The notes under the pieces were generated by a model. The model was not told the origin of the DNA. It was given only the letters and a program-made list of their open reading frames with translations, and made no database searches. A stretch of DNA of 10,341 nt from Candidatus Heimdallarchaeota archaeon (GTDB taxonomy: Archaea; Asgardarchaeota; Heimdallarchaeia; Heimdallarchaeales; Heimdallarchaeaceae), in assembly GCA_023139025.1 (NCBI GenBank), contig JAGLOH010000047.1:1-10341 (forward strand). The letters are read 5' to 3'. The position numbers and the translations under genes are program-made. This document shows positions 6,068-10,341 of the stretch, piece by piece (position 1 is the first letter of the stretch; every line of letters starts with the position of its first letter).

Positions 6068-6892
6068 GTGGATGCCTGGGATTTGAAAAGAATTATCTCT
6101 AATTTTCATACTTATCCTAAATGGATGAGAACAAGCATGTGGAGATTCATGCATAGAGTATTGTTGTCAAGATTTGGTTTTTCCGATTTAAAGTTCTTGA
6201 ACTATGGATACGTAAGCTTAGATCCTAAATGTGAACTCCTTAAATTAGATGAAAGTGATGAATTGGAACGCTATAGTGTTCAGCTTTATAATCATACAAT
6301 AAGTGGTGTTAATCTTAAAGGAAAGGATATCTTAGAAGTTGGAAGTGGTCGTGGTGGTGGTGCATCTTTTATTACACGTTACTATAAACCAAATTCGTAT
6401 GTTGGTCTAGATCTTTCAAAAAAATTAATTCGTCTGTGTAAGAAAAACTACAGTTTACCAGGTCTTTCTTTCATTTATGGTAACGCTGAGAATCTCCCCT
6501 TCGAAGACATGTCATTTGATGCTATAGTAAACATTGAATCCTCTGGAAGTTACAGTAATATGGACAAATTCTTATCAGAAGTATACCGGGTTCTACGTCC
6601 AGGTGGCTACCTTCTTCTTGCTGATTTGAGAACCATTGAAGAAAATGAATTATTAAGAAATCAAATTGAAGAAGCAGGTTTTAATATAATAAATGAAGAA
6701 AATATCGTGAAAAATATATTGAAAGCAACAGATTTAGATTATGAAAGAAGATACAAGCTTATAAAAGATAAAGCTCCTCTATATTTGAAAAATTTGAGCA
6801 AGGAATTTTCTAGTCTTAAGGGAACAAAAAGACATGAATCATTTGATGATGGTTCTTTGATTTACCTACGATATATGCTAAAGAAATCATAA
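6068..6892 (+). CDS. SAM-dependent methyltransferase of the phthiotriol methyltransferase type, 274 aa
   Basis: This is a class I methyltransferase. Motif I is DILEVGSGRGGGASFI (87-102), the ribose-binding acid is in VGLDLS (Asp115), motif II is GNAENLPFEDMSFD (138-151) and a post-II motif reads VLRPGGYLLLADLR (175-188). The resemblance to mycobacterial phthiotriol/phenolphthiotriol dimycocerosate methyltransferase (Rv2952 family), from memory, is broad. It covers LNYGY ahead of the fold, RYSVQLYNHT, CGRGGGAS-like motif I, LPGLxFxxGDAENLPF-like motif II, and a C-terminal KEFxSLKGT...F.DGSLIYLRY segment. That enzyme O-methylates a long-chain diol lipid. Here a lipid or polyketide-like hydroxyl substrate is inference. 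Length matches the family (about 270). The start is GTG at 6068 without a ribosome binding site; the ATG at 6125 would remove part of the N-terminal segment that also aligns with the family. The gene converges with the SDR gene. Confidence 0.85.
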   Translation: MDAWDLKRIISNFHTYPKWMRTSMWRFMHRVLLSRFGFSDLKFLNYGYVSLDPKCELLKLDESDELERYSVQLYNHTISGVNLKGKDILEVGSGRGGGASFITRYYKPNSYVGLDLSKKLIRLCKKNYSLPGLSFIYGNAENLPFEDMSFDAIVNIESSGSYSNMDKFLSEVYRVLRPGGYLLLADLRTIEENELLRNQIEEAGFNIINEENIVKNILKATDLDYERRYKLIKDKAPLYLKNLSKEFSSLKGTKRHESFDDGSLIYLRYMLKKS

Positions 6893-6910
6893 CAATTAAC
6901 AACAGTCAAA

Positions 6911-6925
6911 TTTTATCTTTTTTTC
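6911..6925 (+). terminator. T-run terminator after the methyltransferase gene
   Basis: TTTTATC followed by seven T (6918-6924) starts 18 bases past the stop, without an obvious stem. It is a plausible archaeal T-run terminator in the convergent spacer 6893-7014, which otherwise shows only AT-rich sequence. Confidence 0.5.
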
Positions 6926-7014
6926 TAGATATAGACTTAATCTTGAACGTGTTTCAAAGATACAATAACATCTTATTTTATTAAATATTATTCATATTCT
7001 CTCAATTTAAAATC

Positions 7015-7989
7015 CTAAGATTTCGTTTTTGAATAAGGGGATTTCATTATTAGAATTTGTTTTACTAAAGGACGCAATAGAGTAATTATAGAAACAATAA
7101 ATCGATTAGCCTTTTTGAATTCACTCAAGAAGTCTTCATATGTATGTTTTAGGTATTTTAGTAATTCTTGTGCTTCAGTCGAATCCATCCAAAGAGTATA
7201 ATACCAATCATTATTAGTTATTGGAGTTTTAGAGATTTTAGTAGGAAAATTTCCTAAACCCAAAACTTTGAAGTACATACTTAGAAATTCTTTGTTTTTG
7301 AACTGATTCTGTTTTCCCCCACCAATCAAGTAAAATCTATTTACTTGAGTAATATCAACTGACCTAGCTAAAGCTACTCCAGCATCAAAAGTATGAAGAA
7401 ATTCTAATTTCTGTTGGAGAGGAATGGAAAAAATTGGGTCAAGTTTCATATTACTCATTAAATCAAGAGCTGGAACAGCTGTTAACCGTAAAATAATCCA
7501 TGGTAAACAGCTTTTTACTAAAAGCTCCTCAGCTTCTACTTTTGTTTTTGAATAAACATCTGTTGGATTTATGGGAGTATCCAAAGTTATTACTGGAGAA
7601 TCAGGACTTTTAGGCCCATATACAGTAACTGAGCTTGCATAAATGATTCGAGGACTAAGATTTTGTTTTTTCACCTCTTCGATTATATTGTTAGTTCCTA
7701 GGACATTGATTTTATATGCATAATCTGGTAGTTTATCTGATAATGGAGGTAGAATCGCGACTAGATGTATGATACAATCTTGATTTTTAATGGCTAAAGC
7801 GATACTAGCTGTATCAGAGATATTTCCCCAAACAACAGATAGTTTATGTTTTCTTGAAAGTTTTCGAAAAGCTCTCTTATTTCTTCTATTTGGTAGATCA
7901 AAACAGGTAATCTGATGGTTTAGTCTGACTAATTCTTTAATTGTGCTCAATCCAAGATTCCCAAAAGCTCCAGTTATTAAGATATTCAC
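7015..7989 (-). CDS. NAD-dependent epimerase/dehydratase, extended SDR family (324 aa)
   Basis: The N-terminus NILITGAFGNLG gives the Rossmann motif G-x-x-G-x-x-G (residues 7-13 from this start). An acid after the second strand (CFDLP, Asp31) favours NAD. Asp59 lies in GNISD, IIHLVAILPP is the family's HLAA-like strand, Ser119/Ser120 lie in IIYASSVTVYG, and the catalytic Tyr146 and Lys150 are in VYSKTK. All catalytic residues of an extended short-chain dehydrogenase/epimerase are therefore present. The substrate domain (about 170-290) is divergent, and the sugar or sterol-like substrate cannot be named. The C-terminal 30 residues form a hydrophobic/basic amphipathic helix that could touch membrane. 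Two GTG starts are possible, at 8010 and 7989. I chose 7989 because it puts the first strand directly at the N-terminus, as is usual; the longer form adds MIKRFLF. Neither has a ribosome binding site. It is divergent from the NTF2-like pair. Confidence 0.85.
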   Translation of the reverse strand: MNILITGAFGNLGLSTIKELVRLNHQITCFDLPNRRNKRAFRKLSRKHKLSVVWGNISDTASIALAIKNQDCIIHLVAILPPLSDKLPDYAYKINVLGTNNIIEEVKKQNLSPRIIYASSVTVYGPKSPDSPVITLDTPINPTDVYSKTKVEAEELLVKSCLPWIILRLTAVPALDLMSNMKLDPIFSIPLQQKLEFLHTFDAGVALARSVDITQVNRFYLIGGGKQNQFKNKEFLSMYFKVLGLGNFPTKISKTPITNNDWYYTLWMDSTEAQELLKYLKHTYEDFLSEFKKANRFIVSIITLLRPLVKQILIMKSPYSKTKS

Positions 7990-8051
7990 AAATAAAAATC
8001 GCTTAATCACTTAACAATTTTGTGAAATAACACTTCGAATATACGTTAGTA

Positions 8052-8063
8052 ACTTATATAAGT
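8052..8063. promoter_or_regulatory. Palindromic TATA element between the SDR and NTF2-like genes
   Basis: ACTTATATAAGT is a perfect 12-base palindrome and a good archaeal TATA box on both strands. Leftwards it predicts a transcript start near 8030, 20-40 bases before the two GTG candidates of the SDR gene. Rightwards it predicts a start near 8085, about 80 bases before the ATG at 8165. No better box for the rightward gene is visible between 8085 and 8165. Confidence 0.55.
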
Positions 8064-8081
8064 GTGCAAGATTTTGCACAC
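8062..8081. promoter_or_regulatory. Perfect 20-base dyad, candidate operator
   Basis: GTGTGCAA (8062-8069), GATT, TTGCACAC (8074-8081): two perfect 8-base inverted arms around a 4-base spacer, overlapping the palindromic TATA element by two bases. For the rightward genes it lies between TATA box and expected transcript start, a typical repressor position. For the SDR gene it lies just upstream of the box, where an activator or TBP/TFB recruiter would bind. The arms contain G/C bases that stand out in this AT-rich spacer. No T-run follows, so it is not a terminator. The binding protein is not encoded in the window. Confidence 0.55.
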
Positions 8082-8117
8082 CCGAATAGAATACTTTGTT
8101 TTCCAAATTGTTTACCA

Positions 8118-8133
8118 TGTTGTCTCTACAACA
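8118..8133 (+). promoter_or_regulatory. Short perfect hairpin in the leader of the NTF2-like operon
   Basis: TGTTGT, CTCT loop, ACAACA: six perfect pairs with a 4-base loop, ending 31 bases before the ATG at 8165. If transcription starts near 8085 it lies in the untranslated leader. It could be an RNA element or a second protein-binding dyad, or chance. Confidence 0.3.
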
Positions 8134-8164
8134 GATTATGTATCAAGCTTTGTAAGTGGTGTGA

Positions 8165-8548
8165 ATGGAAGTCAATGAAACAGAAGAAGCAGAGAGGATA
8201 AAACTAACTATCCAAAGTTATGTGGAAGGTGCTGCAGAGTTTAATTTTGAGAAAGCAGAAAACTCTTGGCACCCCCAAGGATTAAAAATCTACTATGATT
8301 CAGATTCTGATTCTCTAAAAACAATTACCATGCTGCAATCTAGACCTTCGTCTAAACCTTCAGTAGCTTTAAAGCAGGCAGCTAAAATTGAGGGTTTGGA
8401 CATATTTGGTCTTGCTGCTTGTGTGAAACTAAAATGGTTAGTAGAAAGAGAAGAAAAGAAGAGAATTTGTGTTGATTACATTTCTCTAATAAAGATTAAA
8501 AAAGATTGGAAAATTGTTTCAAAAATTTCTGATGTTAAATATAAGTAA
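8165..8548 (+). CDS. Single-domain NTF2-like protein (SnoaL/lumazine-binding-like), 127 aa
   Basis: The protein is one NTF2-like alpha+beta cone. The N-terminal helix reads ERIKLTIQSYVEGAAEFNFEKAENSWHPQGL (about 10-40), with the family's Y-x-x-G...F/W-H-P pattern, and the first strand is KIYYDSDSD. Later strands are AKIEGLDIFGLAACVKLKWLVE (73-94) and ICVDYISLIKIKKDWKIVSK (101-120), the typical DYxxLxK...W+IVxK ending. Such domains act as small-molecule-binding scaffolds or as isomerase/cyclase enzymes; no catalytic role can be assigned here. It is shorter and more charged than either module of the following gene. The ATG at 8165 has a weak GGTG close upstream. It lies 18 bases before the next gene in an evident operon and downstream of the shared promoter/dyad region. 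Confidence 0.75.
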   Translation: MEVNETEEAERIKLTIQSYVEGAAEFNFEKAENSWHPQGLKIYYDSDSDSLKTITMLQSRPSSKPSVALKQAAKIEGLDIFGLAACVKLKWLVEREEKKRICVDYISLIKIKKDWKIVSKISDVKYK

Positions 8549-8566
8549 AATGAAAGGAGGCATTAT

Positions 8567-9403
8567 ATGTTTAAAGGTGAAACCCATGAAATTGAAAGTA
8601 TAGAAAAAACTATTCAGCTATATGAAGAGGCTTTTAATGAATGGGATATTAGTAAATTAGTAAGAGCATATCATCCCGATTCAATGGTATATTGGTTTGT
8701 ACCTGAGAGTAACAGATTCTATAATGGTCTTTGTTACAGATGGGTTGAAGAATTTGTCAAAAATCAAGTAGAAAGACCTGAAGTCAATTATTATGTCAAT
8801 ATTGAAAGAATAAATCAATATGGAACTGTAGCTTATGCAAGAGTTCGTTTTCTTATTGAAGACCCTCAAGATTACAGAGATACAACTGATTATCTCACAT
8901 TAATGAAGTTTGATTCTCAATGGAAGGTTGTCAACAAATCTGGACACACAATTCCCCTTGAACAAGAGGAACTAGTTAGAAGAATCAATGGGGATATTTC
9001 TTTACCCTCGAATGATTCTGAAGAAATAAAGAGGATTACAGATAACCTAGAAATTTACGCTCAAGCATTTCATGACTGGGATATGGAAAAAATCAAACAA
9101 ACGTTTCATCCCTCTATGCGAATGAATTCAGTTGTTCAAGAAACTCATCAATTTAAGAATCAATTCCGACCGTATGCAGTCTGGGGAGAAGTTTTAGAAA
9201 ATCATAAAGCTGAGGGTATAACCTTTGAAACAGAGATCAAGCAAATTGATCAGAGAGGAACAGCAGCTGTAGCAGTTATGTATTGGAAGGCTACTACTCC
9301 AGAAGGAACAGGACACACAACAGATTTCTTAACTTTGCTTAAAATTGAAAATAGTTGGAAGATTGTAAACAAGTCTTGTCACTTTTATTTCATTGAGAAA
9401 TAA
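8567..9403 (+). CDS. Tandem NTF2-like protein with two SnoaL/lumazine-binding-like domains, 278 aa
   Basis: Two homologous modules lie head to tail: residues about 8-130 and 152-276. They line up at an offset of about 145 residues: YEEAFNEWDISKLVRAYHP with YAQAFHDWDMEKIKQTFHP, INQYGTVAYARV with IDQRGTAAVAVM, and DTTDYLTLMKFDSQWKVVNK with HTTDFLTLLKIENSWKIVNK. Each has the helix-plus-curved-sheet order of the NTF2-like fold, which usually dimerises, so this chain may form the dimer within one polypeptide. Family members bind or transform small molecules; the ligand is unknown. No signal peptide is visible. Translation is well supported: AAAGGAGG at 8553-8560 sits 6 bases before the ATG, the strongest ribosome binding site in the window. 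The gene is 18 bases after the single-domain NTF2-like gene, probably on the same transcript. Confidence 0.85.
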   Translation: MFKGETHEIESIEKTIQLYEEAFNEWDISKLVRAYHPDSMVYWFVPESNRFYNGLCYRWVEEFVKNQVERPEVNYYVNIERINQYGTVAYARVRFLIEDPQDYRDTTDYLTLMKFDSQWKVVNKSGHTIPLEQEELVRRINGDISLPSNDSEEIKRITDNLEIYAQAFHDWDMEKIKQTFHPSMRMNSVVQETHQFKNQFRPYAVWGEVLENHKAEGITFETEIKQIDQRGTAAVAVMYWKATTPEGTGHTTDFLTLLKIENSWKIVNKSCHFYFIEK

Positions 9404-9419
9404 ATGAGTTCTTTCAACA

Positions 9420-9426
9420 TTTTTTT
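9420..9426 (+). terminator. T-run terminator after the NTF2-like operon
   Basis: Seven T (9420-9426) lie 16 bases past the stop at 9403, with no clear stem before them. It is a plausible archaeal T-run terminator closing the two-gene unit. Confidence 0.5.
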
Positions 9427-9463
9427 GGTTACCTCAAGAGTAATTTTAAAAACCAGCACAAAT

Positions 9464-9471
9464 TCTATATT
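9464..9471 (+). promoter_or_regulatory. Possible TATA box of the last gene
   Basis: TCTATATT predicts a transcript start near 9493, ahead of both in-frame ATG codons (9505 and 9529). It separates the last gene from the preceding operon. The box is moderate and the spacer is AT-rich. Confidence 0.35.
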
Positions 9472-9528
9472 CAATAGGGTTTCTAATGGTTTGCTAGAAA
9501 CTAAATGCCAAACAGCTGTTGGGAGCAA

Positions 9529-10341
9529 ATGCCTGGAAAAGAATATACCAAAGAAGTACTCGAATTAATAGATGATATTGGTAGTATTGTCAATAATGTA
9601 AATTGGAGTACCTATTCGGAGACTAGGGTAAAGATTCTTGTTTCCCAGCGAGTTGATGAGCTAAAACATATTCTTGGTGAGATTCCTGATGATATTCTCA
9701 TGAATTCTGATGAAGCTTCATTATTCTTTGAGAAAGTTTTAGAAAAAATTACTTTAATCTTAACAAATCTTCCACAAGATAAGTTACCTATACAATGGTA
9801 CGAATTGGAATTATTCAGATTAAGGTATGCCTCCATGTATGCTTTACAATACGGTCATGCAGGGGAGTTACAGATCGCAGGTTCAGCACATGCTCTAGCA
9901 AATATGTTAATTGGGATAACAACATTAGATGTTAAGAATCTAGTTGTAGATTGGGATCATCATGAATTTCACAGAAGAAGAAAACTTGTTTTAAATTACT
10001 TGAGTTCAGCTTATCTTTTCTTCTTTAGTTTATGTGACTCCCTAACTCAGATCTACAAGCATGATCTGGAACATTGGATGACTGAGGGGCTAAAAGCATG
10101 CACCCAATATATCCACTACATGGATGTCTTCTGGAACGTTCGAAAAAATATTGAACTAGCAAAGAAAATACCAAAAGAACGGAATTATTCTATGTACTAT
10201 GCAACCTTTGCAGCAATTGATTACATTATTACCTTTCTACTTGATCTTCAACGGTATTTGTTTAATAAGGATGTAAAAATAGAAACAAATAGAGAGATCC
10301 TGGACTTTGCTGATCCTGAAAAATTATTAGATTCATTGGAA
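9529..10341 (+). CDS. Helical protein of unknown function, N-terminal 271 residues (cut by window edge)
   Basis: The frame runs without a stop to the last base, so the C-terminus is missing. The visible part is almost wholly helical, with alternating charged and aromatic/aliphatic residues. Examples are ELIDDIGSIVNNV near the start, WYELELFRLRYASMYALQYGHAGELQIAGSAHALANML at about 90-126, and an acidic/His cluster, DWDHHEFHRRRK, at 141-152. Later come aromatic-rich helices such as LNYLSSAYLFFFSLCDSL (155-172) and YYATFAAIDYIITFLLDLQRYLF (223-245). These last are hydrophobic but interrupted by charges, so buried helices of a bundle or repeat protein are likelier than membrane spans. I do not recognise the family. 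GGGAG stands 3 bases before the ATG at 9529; an in-frame ATG at 9505, directly after a stop codon, would add eight residues (MPNSCWEQ). Confidence 0.7.
   Translation, partial: MPGKEYTKEVLELIDDIGSIVNNVNWSTYSETRVKILVSQRVDELKHILGEIPDDILMNSDEASLFFEKVLEKITLILTNLPQDKLPIQWYELELFRLRYASMYALQYGHAGELQIAGSAHALANMLIGITTLDVKNLVVDWDHHEFHRRRKLVLNYLSSAYLFFFSLCDSLTQIYKHDLEHWMTEGLKACTQYIHYMDVFWNVRKNIELAKKIPKERNYSMYYATFAAIDYIITFLLDLQRYLFNKDVKIETNREILDFADPEKLLDSLE

Noticed and set aside
8062..8081. The 20-base dyad as a transcription terminator
   Set aside because: No T-run follows on either strand and it sits between two divergent starts, not after a stop codon.
8681..8869. Minus-strand open frame inside the tandem NTF2-like gene
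   Set aside because: The opposite strand encodes the first NTF2-like module with clear repeat homology.
9612..9836. Minus-strand open frame inside the last gene
   Set aside because: The plus strand is open for more than 800 bases to the window edge with plausible helical coding content; this frame is its shadow.

Overview
The window is AT-rich, contains no RNA genes, CRISPR arrays or mobile elements, and reads as chromosomal DNA of an archaeon. The archaeal signs are TATA-type promoter boxes 25-50 bases ahead of starts, T-run ends downstream of stops, a short surface protein with an N-terminal signal peptide and a C-terminal membrane anchor, and NTG starts with weak or no ribosome binding sites next to a few strong ones. 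A 150-residue longin/roadblock-like protein points towards the Asgard group (Heimdallarchaeia-like). That placement is inference, not proof.

Layout. Bases 1-3785 hold two minus-strand genes. One is the first 150 codons of a conserved protein of unknown role, cut by the window edge. The other encodes a large protein with an N-terminal GNAT acetyltransferase fused to about 900 residues of beta-rich domains. A divergent plus-strand gene (3902-4357) encodes a membrane-anchored surface protein whose core resembles the superoxide reductase (neelaredoxin) fold with an incomplete iron site. A longin-like gene follows (4477-4929). It converges, only 7 bases apart, with a minus-strand nucleotidyltransferase gene (4937-5785).

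From 5786 onwards there is a 282-base regulatory gap, then a methyltransferase closely resembling mycobacterial phthiotriol methyltransferases (6068-6892). It converges with an NAD-dependent epimerase/dehydratase of the extended SDR type (7015-7989, minus). The SDR gene is divergent from a two-gene unit (8165-9403) that encodes three NTF2-like (SnoaL/lumazine-binding-like) modules, one single and two fused in tandem. The divergent spacer carries a palindromic TATA element that could serve both directions and, abutting it, a perfect 20-base dyad, a strong operator candidate. The window ends inside a helical protein of unknown function (9529-10341).

How the genes work together. No single pathway covers the window. 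The best-supported functional link is the SDR gene and the NTF2-like pair, which share one promoter/operator region. Together with the adjacent methyltransferase they would suit small-molecule or lipid tailoring, but no substrate can be read from the sequence. The most notable signals are the shared divergent promoter with its dyad, the GNAT/beta-sandwich giant, and the surface protein with a degraded superoxide reductase-like centre.
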